A stretch of 64,000 nt of DNA from Occultella glacieicola (GTDB lineage: Bacteria > Actinomycetota > Actinomycetes > Actinomycetales > Beutenbergiaceae). Numbering within the stretch: position 1 is the first letter of the stretch; every line of letters begins with the position of its first letter. A program made the position numbers and the translations under genes. This document shows, in pieces, positions 1-7,922 of this stretch. The stretch covers positions 186,001 through 250,000 of the forward strand of contig NZ_SMNA01000007.1 of assembly GCF_004353825.1 (NCBI RefSeq), in the 5' to 3' direction. The notes beneath the pieces were generated by a model. That model saw only the letters and a list, made by a program, of their open reading frames with translations. It made no database searches and was not told the DNA's origin.

Positions 1-183
1 GGCACCGCTCCCGGGAACGACCAGACCCCGTTGCCGACCAGCGCTCAGCCGCGCCCGGGCGAGGCCACGTCGGCGACAAGCATCGACGTGCAGCCGCGCG
101 TTGGGCTCGTCGCGATCGATGGTGACGACATTGGTCCGCGGGTGAGCGCCGATCCGTTCGACATTCCTGTCTCGCCTGGGTGA
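1..183 (+). CDS. C-terminal fragment of an unidentified protein
   Basis: The first 60 codons are open from the window edge to a TGA and would be the tail of a gene that begins upstream. The peptide is rich in Pro, Ser, Thr, Asp and Gly and ends IPVSPG, which suggests a disordered tail. No domain is recognisable. A short hairpin follows within 10 bp of the stop, consistent with a gene end. A chance open frame in GC-rich DNA cannot be excluded. Confidence 0.4.
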   Translation, partial: GTAPGNDQTPLPTSAQPRPGEATSATSIDVQPRVGLVAIDGDDIGPRVSADPFDIPVSPG

Positions 184-192
184 TCTGAGCCC

Positions 193-209
193 CGTGAGCC
201 CTGCTCACG
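193..209 (+). terminator. weak hairpin after the edge gene
   Basis: Perfect 7-bp stem (CGTGAGC / GCTCACG) with a 3-nt loop, 9 bp after the stop of the truncated first gene and about 60 bp before the next start. There is no T-run, so it could equally be a regulatory palindrome for the gene at 268. Confidence 0.3.
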
Positions 210-267
210 TCGGCATTAACCCGAGCAACTTTCGGACATTTCAGATCATTCGAACAGGAGTGGATTC

Positions 268-1767
268 ATGCATGCCATTGTGAGAACTGCATTACGCACA
301 TTGATCGTGACCGGCGGTCTTGTCATAGCCGGTGCCGGCGCCGCGCAGGCGGCCGAGGGGGACCTGCTCGACGACCTGGCGGCGAGCGTCCAGGACACCG
401 TCGGAGGTGACGTGATCACCGATGCCGTGGCGGACAACACGGTGACGGTGCCGGTCTCGATCCCGGTGACGGTCCGCGACATCGCGGTCGGAGTCGTCGG
501 CGACTCCACAGTGAACTCCACGGAGGCCGATGCGAACCCCACGGCTCCCGCCGTGCCCCCATCCGAACCGGTGGAGGTCGTTGCGGAGCCCGCGGCGAGC
601 GACGATGCCCTCGTCGAGGATGTGGCGGCGGACAATACGGTGACGGCGCCGATCAGCGTCCCGGTGAGCACCGACGATGTCGCGCTGGGGGTGCTGGGCG
701 ACGCGGAGGTCTCTTCCTCGCAGGGGCAGGAGGAGGCGACGGCGGTCCAGGCAGCACCGGCGACCCCGGTGGACGTGGTCACCGGTGGTGATGGCGGTTC
801 ATCTGACGCGGTAGCTTCCGATGAGGTGGCGTCTGATGTGGTGGCCGACAACACTGTGACGGCTCCGGTTGTGGTGCCGGTGACGGTCGGTGATGTGGCG
901 CTGGCGGTCGTGGGTGATTCGGCTGTGGGTTCGACTGGTCCGAGTGCTCCGGCGGGTGCTGGTTCGGTGGACGTGGTCACCGGTGGTGACGAGGGTTCGT
1001 CTGACGCGGTGGCTTCGGACGCCGTGGCCTCTGATGTGGTGGCCGACAACACTGTGACGGCTCCGGTTGTGGTGCCGGTGACGGTCGGTGATGTGGCGCT
1101 GGCGGTCGGGGGTGATTCGGCTGTGGGTTCGACTGGTCCGAGTGCTCCGGCGGGTGCTGGTTCGGTGGACGTGGTCACCGGTGGTGATGGCGGTTCGTCT
1201 GACGCCGTGGCCTCTGATGTGGTGGCCGATAACACTGTGACGGCTCCGGTTGTGGTGCCGGTGACGGTCGGTGATGTGGCGCTGGCGGTCGTGGGTGATT
1301 CGGCTGTGGGTTCGACTGGTCCGAGTGCTCCGGCGGGTGCTGGTCCGGTGGACGTGGTCACCGGTGGTGACGAGGGCTCATCCGACGCCGTGGCCTCCGA
1401 TGAGGTGGCCTCTGATGTGGTGGCCGACAACACCGTGACGGCGCCGATCACCGTTCCGGTCACGGTCGGAGAGCTCGCGCTCGGCGTCGGTGGTGACTCC
1501 GCCGTGATCTCCACCGGAGCGACCATCCCGACCGAGCCGACGGTCTCGCCGCCGAGCCAGCCGGGCGCCCGATCCCCGCAGGGGCCGGTACCCGCTGCTC
1601 CGATCGGCGCGATGCCGTCGAACGCATCCGGCCCGGCAGCAACCGAGACCGGCGTTGTGCTCGCGGAGACCGGTCCGGTGTCCGCGGCCGCGGCGACCGG
1701 GCTCGCCCTGGTGCTCATCGTGCTCGGTGGCCTGCTCGTCGGATTCCGGACGTGCACCGGACGATGA
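268..1767 (+). CDS. secreted chaplin-like repeat protein with LAETG sortase signal
   Basis: A 499-aa surface protein. Residues 1-29 form a signal peptide ending AQAA. Six copies of a unit of about 27 residues follow, each starting DNTVT and reading roughly DNTVTxPxxxPVxV...VxGDxxV, joined by Ser/Ala/Asp/Gly linkers. LAETG is at 465-469, then a hydrophobic helix and a short basic tail, the layout of an LAXTG (class E) sortase substrate. The unit resembles the chaplin domain in its xVPVxxPVxV core and terminal VxG but has no cysteine pair. ATG is preceded by ACAGGAG. A chaplin-like role in surface hydrophobicity or adhesion is inference; anchoring is well supported. Confidence 0.85.
   Translation: MHAIVRTALRTLIVTGGLVIAGAGAAQAAEGDLLDDLAASVQDTVGGDVITDAVADNTVTVPVSIPVTVRDIAVGVVGDSTVNSTEADANPTAPAVPPSEPVEVVAEPAASDDALVEDVAADNTVTAPISVPVSTDDVALGVLGDAEVSSSQGQEEATAVQAAPATPVDVVTGGDGGSSDAVASDEVASDVVADNTVTAPVVVPVTVGDVALAVVGDSAVGSTGPSAPAGAGSVDVVTGGDEGSSDAVASDAVASDVVADNTVTAPVVVPVTVGDVALAVGGDSAVGSTGPSAPAGAGSVDVVTGGDGGSSDAVASDVVADNTVTAPVVVPVTVGDVALAVVGDSAVGSTGPSAPAGAGPVDVVTGGDEGSSDAVASDEVASDVVADNTVTAPITVPVTVGELALGVGGDSAVISTGATIPTEPTVSPPSQPGARSPQGPVPAAPIGAMPSNASGPAATETGVVLAETGPVSAAAATGLALVLIVLGGLLVGFRTCTGR
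769..1500 (+). repeat. tandem 183-198 bp in-frame repeats
   Basis: Inside the surface-protein gene, near-identical units begin at 769, 967, 1165 and 1348, each opening with GTGGACGTGGTCACCGG. Spacings are 198, 198 and 183 bp, so length differs by exactly one 15-bp sub-block (the extra VASDx segment) and the frame is kept. The last unit is more diverged. Nucleotide identity well above that of the two N-terminal repeats points to recent duplication and slippage. Confidence 0.85.
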
Positions 1768-1780
1768 CCGGTTCCCGAGG

Positions 1781-1811
1781 CCGCGACCGTGGGTCTCGCC
1801 CACGGTCGCGG
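1781..1811 (+). terminator. strong hairpin after the surface protein gene
   Basis: Perfect 13-bp stem CCGCGACCGTGGG / CCCACGGTCGCGG with a 5-nt loop, 13 bp downstream of the stop codon. There is no clear T-run. It separates the surface protein gene from the WXG100-like operon. Confidence 0.65.
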
Positions 1812-1916
1812 TCCGGCATGGGGACCTCTGGCCATCGCGTCGACGACGCGGCGTCGATACGGTGCCACGAGGGCCCGCGAGCGGCGGGACCCGGGTGCCG
1901 ATCCGTGGGGAGTCCT

Positions 1917-2228
1917 GTGGCGAGTGTTGAGGTGGTGCCGGCCGACCTCGCCGCTGCCGCCACGAGGCTCGAGGAGGCACGCGACGGCGTCGCGTCCCTG
2001 CGCACCGACGCGGACCTCGCCGCCGTGGCCGCCGCACTCAAGGGCAGCGACAGCGCACGTGCGGCCGACGAGCTCGCCGCCGCCTGGCGGCGGCGCCTGC
2101 GCGCCTGGGACACCGCGGCGCAGCGACAGATCGAGGCGATGGGCGTCACGGCGAAGGCCTACGAGGTACAGGACGGCGAGGGCGCGGCCACATACGCGCG
2201 TCTCGGCCCGGCACCGGGAGGGCGCTGA
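1917..2228 (+). CDS. WXG100-like small helical protein
   Basis: A 103-aa Ala-rich all-helical protein. It has the size and heptad character of ESX/WXG100-type secreted proteins; the central turn region reads AAAWRRRLRAW rather than a strict WxG. The GTG start follows GTGGGGAG at about the right distance and avoids the long upstream extension that would overlap the preceding hairpin. Two bases separate it from the DUF1023 gene, so the two are cotranscribed. WXG100-like partner plus DUF1023 hydrolase is a recurrent actinobacterial pairing. No ESX secretion ATPase is visible nearby. Confidence 0.65.
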   Translation: MASVEVVPADLAAAATRLEEARDGVASLRTDADLAAVAAALKGSDSARAADELAAAWRRRLRAWDTAAQRQIEAMGVTAKAYEVQDGEGAATYARLGPAPGGR

Positions 2229-2230
2229 GC

Positions 2231-3886
2231 ATGGCCACGCTGTCCCAGGTACGGTCCTGGCAGCCCGAGGCGCTCGGGCTGCTGGCGGACACGATGGTCC
2301 AGCGCCGACGCACGCTGGTCGCGCTCCAGGACGAGATCGACGACGGCGCCCCGCCGCCGACCTGGGCCGCCGACTCCGCCGTCGCGGCCGCCGCCTCGCA
2401 CACCGCGCTGCGTGAGGACCTCGCGGACCTGGTCGCCGAGGTGGCACAGGTCGCCGCCGCCCTGGACACGGCGGCGGACGCCCTCACCCGCGCGCACGGC
2501 GAACTCGACGAGGCGGCCAGCGTGGCCGGTGCCAACGGGTTCACGGTCTCCGCGACCGGACGGGTCACCGATGCGCGGGATGCGCTCACCGACGCCCAGG
2601 AGATCGCCGACCGGCGCGCGGTCCGCGACGAGATCGTCGACCGGATCGAGCAGGCCCTGCGCAACGCGGACCACGCGGACGCCTCGCTCGCGGCGGCGCT
2701 GCGCAGCGCCGCCCGCGGTGTCGACGGCGGAACCGCCACGCTCGCGCAGGCGGCGGCCACCGGGACCACCGGCGGTCAGCGCGAGGTGCTCCCGCCGCCC
2801 CCCGGCGGGAGCGACCACGACCAGAACTCCTGGTGGGAGGGCCTGACCGAGGCCGAGCAGGCCGAAGTCATCGGCGAGCACCCCGAGTGGATCGGGAACG
2901 TCGATGGCATCCCGGCCTGGGCGCGGGACGAGGCGAACCGGGCACTCATCGGTGACTACCGGTCCGACCTGACCGACCGGCTCGCGGCCGCCCGGGAGGC
3001 CGGCGACGACGGCCTCGCGCGGACCTTGACCGAGAAGCTCGACGGACTGGACGCCGTCGAGGACACCCTCGAGCTCGGCAACCGGCACCTGCTGCTGCTC
3101 GACATCACCGGGACGGACCAGTTGATGGCCGCGATCGCCTACGGGGACGTCGACACCGCCGACCACGTCGCCGTCTTCACCCCCGGGTTCACCACCACCG
3201 TGGCCGGCAGCATGGCCGGCTACGACAACCAGATGGCCGACCTCGTCGAGCAGTCGGCCGCCCAGGCGGAAAAGTATGGCGACGGCGGGACGGTTGCCGC
3301 CGTGGCCTGGCTCGGCTACGAGGCACCCCAGTGGGACAACGTGCTCGATCCGGGATCGTCCGTGGCCACACGTGGACCGGCCGAGGCCGGCGCGGGGAAC
3401 CTCGCCGCTTTCTACAACGGGCTCGACGCCGCCCGGGACTCCGACCCGCACCTGACGGCGCTCGGCCACTCCTACGGGTCGCTCACCACCGGCCTGGCCC
3501 TGCAGGAGCAGACCGGCGTCGACGACGCGATCCTGTACGGATCTCCCGGCATCGGCACCTCCCACGTCGAGGACCTGGACGTGCCGGACGGCCACGTGTA
3601 CCGGCTCGAGGCCCGCCGGGACGCGGTCGCCGACGTGGGCGCCCTGGGGCCGTTCGGCATCGACCCGTCGCACCTCGACGGGATCACCGGCCTGAGCACC
3701 GAGGCGGGCTCCGTCGGCGGCAACTCCTACGGCGAGTCCGTCGGGCACAACGACTACCTGACGGAGGGTTCGATGAGCCAGCACAACATGGCCTCGATCA
3801 TCGCCGGGGCGCCCGAGCAGACCGTCGAGGGCGACACCCGTGGCTTCGGCGACATCCTCTCCTGGCCGCTGCCCTGGACCTACTGA
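2231..3886 (+). CDS. DUF1023 alpha/beta hydrolase with N-terminal helical domain
   Basis: A 551-aa protein. Residues 1-180 are coiled, Ala-rich helices like a WXG100 segment; the rest matches the DUF1023 alpha/beta hydrolase family. The nucleophile elbow GHSYGS places Ser414, followed by YGSPG; likely triad partners are Asp464 (RRDAVAD) and His506 (VGHNDY). There is no signal peptide, so any export would depend on an ESX-like route. Substrate unknown. It starts 2 bp after the WXG100-like gene and overlaps the next gene by 1 bp (TGATG), so all three form one operon. Confidence 0.85.
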   Translation: MATLSQVRSWQPEALGLLADTMVQRRRTLVALQDEIDDGAPPPTWAADSAVAAAASHTALREDLADLVAEVAQVAAALDTAADALTRAHGELDEAASVAGANGFTVSATGRVTDARDALTDAQEIADRRAVRDEIVDRIEQALRNADHADASLAAALRSAARGVDGGTATLAQAAATGTTGGQREVLPPPPGGSDHDQNSWWEGLTEAEQAEVIGEHPEWIGNVDGIPAWARDEANRALIGDYRSDLTDRLAAAREAGDDGLARTLTEKLDGLDAVEDTLELGNRHLLLLDITGTDQLMAAIAYGDVDTADHVAVFTPGFTTTVAGSMAGYDNQMADLVEQSAAQAEKYGDGGTVAAVAWLGYEAPQWDNVLDPGSSVATRGPAEAGAGNLAAFYNGLDAARDSDPHLTALGHSYGSLTTGLALQEQTGVDDAILYGSPGIGTSHVEDLDVPDGHVYRLEARRDAVADVGALGPFGIDPSHLDGITGLSTEAGSVGGNSYGESVGHNDYLTEGSMSQHNMASIIAGAPEQTVEGDTRGFGDILSWPLPWTY

Positions 3887-4356
3887 TGGACGAACCCATG
3901 GACCGGAACGCACAGTCCTCGAGCACGGCCCCGAGCATGGAGCAGGTGCTCACCGACTACGCCGCGATGCGCGACGAGATGACATCGGCGCTGGCCAGGG
4001 CCCTCGGCGAGCGGGCCTGGCGGGAGTCGCCGAACTCGCCCGGCCCGCGCCGCTCCCGGATCGGTGGCGCGGACCCCGCCGCCGAGCAGGTGGGTCTGGT
4101 CACCTGGTCCTTCGAGGGCACCTACCCGGCCGACACCTGGCATGGCGCCGCGCGGCTGGTCGCCGAGGTCGGCCGCGCGTACGGGTTCACCGACGGCGGT
4201 GTCACCGTGGACCGGCCCGGCGACCTGGAGATATTCGGGGTCGATGCCCTCGGGGGTCGCTACACATTCGGGATGGCGACGAACACGATCCTGACCCTGC
4301 GCACCGGGCCGCTGCGGTGGGAACACCCACCGGAGCCCGCCGGTCCGCAGACCTGA
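3886..4356 (+). CDS. LppA-like protein lacking a lipobox
   Basis: A 156-aa protein whose C-terminal half (Gly-Phe-Thr-Asp turn, a beta-rich GGRYTFGMATNTILTLRTG segment) resembles the folded part of actinobacterial LppA lipoproteins, which usually end near TGC. There is no N-terminal hydrophobic segment or lipobox, so it is predicted cytoplasmic unless it leaves with its partners. The start overlaps the DUF1023 stop by one base, which fixes the ATG. Function unknown; context suggests a role with the WXG100-like and DUF1023 proteins. Confidence 0.6.
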   Translation: MDEPMDRNAQSSSTAPSMEQVLTDYAAMRDEMTSALARALGERAWRESPNSPGPRRSRIGGADPAAEQVGLVTWSFEGTYPADTWHGAARLVAEVGRAYGFTDGGVTVDRPGDLEIFGVDALGGRYTFGMATNTILTLRTGPLRWEHPPEPAGPQT

Positions 4357-4357
4357 C

Positions 4358-4396
4358 CTTCCGCGGGAGCGGCTCGGGGGTCCGCTCCCGCGGAAG
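4358..4396. terminator. bidirectional terminator
   Basis: Perfect 15-bp stem CTTCCGCGGGAGCGG / CCGCTCCCGCGGAAG with a 9-nt loop, sitting between convergent stops at 4356 and 4411. It can serve both the operon to its left and the sigma-factor operon to its right. Confidence 0.8.
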
Positions 4397-4410
4397 CCGG
4401 CCCGGCCGGT

Positions 4411-5595
4411 TCACCCCAGGCCGTGCAGACGCGCCGCCTGTCGGGTGAGGTGGTCCCTCTCGGCGCCGCTCGCGGCGAGCCGCGCGGCCGCCAGGTACTC
4501 CTCGCGTGCCACGCCCAGATCGCCCGCACGTTCGTGCAGGTGGGCCGACACCGCCGTGCGTCGCGGGACGTCGGCGGGCACGTCCCGCAGCGCACGCAGC
4601 CCGGCGAGCGGACCATCGGCCTCCCCGACCGCGACCACGCGGTTCAACGCCACGACGGGGCTGTCCGTCAGCGCGAGCAACTCGTCGTACCACTGCAGGA
4701 CCTGGGTCCAATCGGTGTCCTCCGGCCGCTGCGCATCAGCGTGCAGGGCCGCGATCGCGGCCTGCGCCTGGAACTCGCCGAGCCGGTCCCGGTCCAGCGC
4801 GGCCTGCAGGATGCCGATCCCCTCGGCGATCAGGGTGGTGTTCCAGCGGGACCGGTCCTGCTCTGCGAGCGGCACCAGGGCGCCGTCGGCCGTGAACCGG
4901 GACTCGCGACGGGCGTGGTGCAGCAGCATCAGCGCGAGCAGCCCGGCCACCTCCGGGTCCTGTGTTCCAGCGGCGAGCTGGCGGGTGAGCCGGATCGCCT
5001 CCGCGGTCAGGTCCAGATCGCCGCCGTACCCCTCGTTGAAGATCAGGTACAGCACTCGCAGCACCCGTCCGAGATCGCCGGGGCCCTGCACCCCCTGCGT
5101 GGCGACCGTCCGCTTCGCCCGGCTGATCCGCTGCGCCATGGTCGCCTCGGGAACGAGGTAGGCCGCGGCGATCTGCTTGGTGGTCAGACCGCCGACCGCG
5201 CGGAGTGTCAGGGCCACGGCGGACGACGGCGTCAGGTCACGATGGCAGCACAGGAACAGCAGGAGCAGGGTGTCGTCATCGGTCTGCGCCGGTCCGGCCG
5301 GCGGCTCGGCGTGGTCGACCAGTTCGCGGCGGCGGCGGGCCGCCTCCGAGCGGAGCACGTCCAGATGCTTGCGCCACGCGACGGTGACGAGCCAGCCCTT
5401 CGGGTCGTCCGGGCGGCCGTCGGGCCAGCGCCGGACGGCCTCGAGCAGGGCCTCCTGCACGGCGTCCTCGGCCGCCGCGAACTCGGCACCGCGTCGGACG
5501 AGGACGGCGAGCACCTGCGGGACGAGTGTCTTGAGCAGGTCGCCCTGGTCGACCTGCGCCTCGAACGCGCCGTTCGCCGTCCCCGACGCCGTCAT
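4411..5595 (-). CDS. ECF42-type RNA polymerase sigma factor
   Basis: A 394-aa ECF sigma factor with an N-terminal sigma region 2 (AEDAVQEALLEAVRRWP), a sigma-4 region containing the helix-turn-helix LTTKQIAAAYLVPEATMAQR, and the long C-terminal DUF6596/TPR-like extension typical of ECF42 proteins. Such factors lack a classic anti-sigma partner and are encoded with DGPF proteins, as here. The ATG at 5595 overlaps the stop of the upstream DGPF gene (ATGA). The pair is preceded by a sequence fitting the ECF42 promoter, so autoregulation is likely. Confidence 0.93.
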   Translation of the reverse strand: MTASGTANGAFEAQVDQGDLLKTLVPQVLAVLVRRGAEFAAAEDAVQEALLEAVRRWPDGRPDDPKGWLVTVAWRKHLDVLRSEAARRRRELVDHAEPPAGPAQTDDDTLLLLFLCCHRDLTPSSAVALTLRAVGGLTTKQIAAAYLVPEATMAQRISRAKRTVATQGVQGPGDLGRVLRVLYLIFNEGYGGDLDLTAEAIRLTRQLAAGTQDPEVAGLLALMLLHHARRESRFTADGALVPLAEQDRSRWNTTLIAEGIGILQAALDRDRLGEFQAQAAIAALHADAQRPEDTDWTQVLQWYDELLALTDSPVVALNRVVAVGEADGPLAGLRALRDVPADVPRRTAVSAHLHERAGDLGVAREEYLAAARLAASGAERDHLTRQAARLHGLG

Positions 5596-6005
5596 TCGGT
5601 GACGGTCGTCGGATTGCCGAGGAACGGCCGCACCTCGATCCACTCCTGGAGCGGCAGACCGCCCGGCCCCGGTGCCGAGGACAGGTATGCGGCCGCCTCA
5701 TGGGCCTGCTCGAGCGTGTCCATGTCGATCACCATCCACCCGGCGACCACGTCCTTCGTCTCCGCGAACGGCCCGTCCGTGACCGGCGGCCGGCCCTCGC
5801 CGTCGAACCGGACGAACGTGCCCTCCGGGGAGAGTGCGGCACCGCTGACCCACTGGCCCCGCTCGCGCAGGTCGTCGGCCATCCGGTCCATGAACGCGAT
5901 GTGGTCGGTCACCTCCTGTGGTGTCCACTGATCCATCGGCGTCTCGGCGTTCGGCATCTGCTTCGGGCCGCCGCGGTAGTGCTTGAGCAACAGGTACTTG
6001 GCCAT
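5592..6005 (-). CDS. YCII-related DGPF-motif protein, ECF42 partner
   Basis: A 137-aa YCII/DGPF-domain protein with the diagnostic motif VTDGPFAETKDVVAG in its centre and a ferredoxin-like YCII fold (MAKYLLLKHYRGG at the start). Such proteins accompany ECF42 sigma factors and are thought to act in the same response, although their biochemical role is unsettled. AGGAGG lies 6 bp before the ATG. It is the first gene of the two-gene operon and overlaps the sigma factor by 4 bp. Confidence 0.93.
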   Translation of the reverse strand: MAKYLLLKHYRGGPKQMPNAETPMDQWTPQEVTDHIAFMDRMADDLRERGQWVSGAALSPEGTFVRFDGEGRPPVTDGPFAETKDVVAGWMVIDMDTLEQAHEAAAYLSSAPGPGGLPLQEWIEVRPFLGNPTTVTE

Positions 6006-6053
6006 GGGATCCTCCTGGGTCGTGGCGGCCATTGTGGCTGCCCTCACCCCTGG

Positions 6054-6080
6054 GACGGAACCCTGCGCCGGTTCTCGACA
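6054..6080 (-). promoter_or_regulatory. predicted ECF42-dependent promoter
   Basis: On the minus strand TGTCGA (6080-6075) is followed after 17 bp by CGTC (6057-6054). This fits the published ECF42 promoter pattern, TGTCGA at -35 and CGA/TC at -10. It lies about 50 bp upstream of the DGPF gene ATG, so transcripts would have a short leader. Predicted autoregulatory promoter. Confidence 0.65.
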
Positions 6081-6163
6081 TCGGCCGGGCATCGAATTCT
6101 GCTGGACGCTCCGGCTAGCCTCCAACGACCGACGGAAGCGGAACGGAAGGAGGTGCGCGGATC

Positions 6164-7093
6164 GTGATGGACCTCGACGTCACCGCGATCCTGGCCGAGT
6201 ACGACCTGCACGCCACCGGCCCCGCGGTCCCGCTCGTCGGCGGCGAGGACAACCACAACCTGCGCCTCGACACCGGCGGTGCCGAGGTGGTCCTGCGCGG
6301 GTACCGGCGCTCCGATCCCGAGCGGATCCGGGCCGAGTTACGGCTGGTCTCCTTCCTCGCGGACCGGGGGTATCCGACGCCGGCCCCACTGCGGACCCGT
6401 GCCGGAGCGGTCCTGGTGATGGCAGGTTCACCGGTGGCGCTGTTCCCGCTCGTGCCGGGCGTGGTCCCCGACGCGATCACCACCGCGCTGGCCGGGCGGA
6501 TGGGCGAGCTGCTGGCGAGGCTGCACCTGATCGCCACCGGGTGGTCCGACGCGCGCATGCCCACGATCGACCGGCTCGGCCTCATCGACCAGGCCCTGGA
6601 GTCCCGCCCCGACCTCGACGGCGTCGATGAATGGCACTCGCGGATGCGGACCTTCCTCGACGCGCACGGTGCCGACCTCGCCCGCCTGGGCGACCTGCCG
6701 TCCGGGCCGCTCCACCACGACCTGCACCGCCACAACCTCCTGGTCGCCGGCGACGCGGTGACCGCAGTCCTCGACTTCGACGAACTCAACCACGGAGCGT
6801 TCGTCCTCGACCTCGCCCGGGCCCTGTTCTACCTCGCCCTTGACCGCGACGACCGACGGTTACCGCGGGACCTGGCCGACGCCGTCGTCGCCGGATACGA
6901 ACGCACCCGGGAACTCACCGCGACCGAGCGTCGCCTGCTACCGGTCGCGCTCGACCTGGTAGGCATCGTCGACGCCGCGGGCGTGCTCATGTGGGCAGCG
7001 CCGGAGCTCGGCCTGCGGCGGGTCGACGAGTGTCACAGTTGGGTGGCGTACCTGCGGAACACACGGTCGCACCAGGGAGCGGAGCGGGAATGA
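6164..7093 (+). CDS. APH-family phosphotransferase
   Basis: A 309-aa aminoglycoside-phosphotransferase/homoserine-kinase-type enzyme. The Brenner motif HHDLHRHN supplies catalytic Asp186 and Asn191, and the metal-binding VLDFDEL gives Asp204. The N-terminal lobe carries the EVVLRGYR beta-strand region. The substrate could be a small alcohol, choline-like compound or antibiotic; sequence does not decide. An AAGGAGG box precedes GTG 6164 and ATG 6167, either of which may be used. Its end overlaps the next gene by 4 bp. Confidence 0.85.
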   Translation: MMDLDVTAILAEYDLHATGPAVPLVGGEDNHNLRLDTGGAEVVLRGYRRSDPERIRAELRLVSFLADRGYPTPAPLRTRAGAVLVMAGSPVALFPLVPGVVPDAITTALAGRMGELLARLHLIATGWSDARMPTIDRLGLIDQALESRPDLDGVDEWHSRMRTFLDAHGADLARLGDLPSGPLHHDLHRHNLLVAGDAVTAVLDFDELNHGAFVLDLARALFYLALDRDDRRLPRDLADAVVAGYERTRELTATERRLLPVALDLVGIVDAAGVLMWAAPELGLRRVDECHSWVAYLRNTRSHQGAERE

Positions 7094-7890
7094 CGGCGCA
7101 CAACACACGGATCACCGACCGGGTCGAACTCCTCCGGTGTGACAACCCGGGCCCGATGACGCTGGAGGGCACGAACACCTACCTGCTCCGCGAGCCTGGC
7201 AGCGCGGAGGTCCTGGTGGTCGATCCCGGGCCGCTGGATCCCGCCGACCCCGAGCACCTCGCACACCTCGACCGGGTCCGCGCGCGTGCCGAGGCCGACG
7301 GCGGCCGGGTCGCCGCGATCTGGCTCACCCACCACCACCTCGATCACGCCGGCGCCGCCGAACGGCTCGCCCATCTCACGGGTGCGCCCGTCCGGGGAGC
7401 GGGCCGCGGCACCGCGTTCATGGACGGGGAGTCGGTCCGGTTCGGGGATCTCGAGGTGGTGGTCCACCTCGCACCCGGGCACACAGCGGACTCGGTGCTG
7501 GTGCGGGTGCCCGTCGAGACGCTGCTGCTGTCCGGGGACACCCTGCTCGGCCGCGGCACGACGGTGATCATGTGGCCGGACGGTGATCTCGGTGCCTACC
7601 TGGCGACCCTCGCCGCGATCGCCGCGGACATCGACGCCGGACGGGTCACGCGGATCGCCCCCGGGCACGGCGCGATGATCGAGGATCCGGCCGTTTTCGT
7701 CGCCGGAGTACACCAGCACCGGCTGGACCGGCTCGACCAGGTCCGCACCGCCGTCGGGCAGGGCGCCGACGGCGTCCGCGCAGTGGTGCGCGCCGTCTAC
7801 GGCGACCAGGGCCCGAAGCTCGCGGCGGCCTGCGCCCGGATCGTGCAGGCGCAGTTCGCCCACCTCGGCCTCGACCCCGAGACGGACTGA
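7090..7890 (+). CDS. MBL-fold metallo-hydrolase
   Basis: A 266-aa metallo-beta-lactamase-fold hydrolase of the LACTB2/RNase Z-like group. The metal motif HxHxDH is at residues 81-86 (HHHLDH), with further ligands in APGHTADSV, SGDTLLGRG and APGHG. The N-terminal NPGPMTLEGTNTYLL segment is typical of this subfamily, as is the C-terminal helical domain. ATG overlaps the phosphotransferase stop (ATGA), so the two are cotranslated. Likely a thioesterase, glyoxalase-II-like enzyme or nuclease; the substrate is not readable. Confidence 0.85.
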   Translation: MTAHNTRITDRVELLRCDNPGPMTLEGTNTYLLREPGSAEVLVVDPGPLDPADPEHLAHLDRVRARAEADGGRVAAIWLTHHHLDHAGAAERLAHLTGAPVRGAGRGTAFMDGESVRFGDLEVVVHLAPGHTADSVLVRVPVETLLLSGDTLLGRGTTVIMWPDGDLGAYLATLAAIAADIDAGRVTRIAPGHGAMIEDPAVFVAGVHQHRLDRLDQVRTAVGQGADGVRAVVRAVYGDQGPKLAAACARIVQAQFAHLGLDPETD

Positions 7891-7922
7891 CAGAGCCGCG
7901 CCCCCGGATTCAGGGGTCCGGA

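Noticed and set aside
769-1500. repeat array considered as a CRISPR or MITE array
   Set aside because: Units are 183-198 bp, in frame, and encode protein repeats with signal and anchor sequences.
246-2447. 733-codon open frame on the minus strand opposite the surface protein
   Set aside because: It encodes low-complexity Ser/Thr/Ala sequence that mirrors the repeats of the + strand gene, which has a signal peptide, LAETG and a ribosome site.
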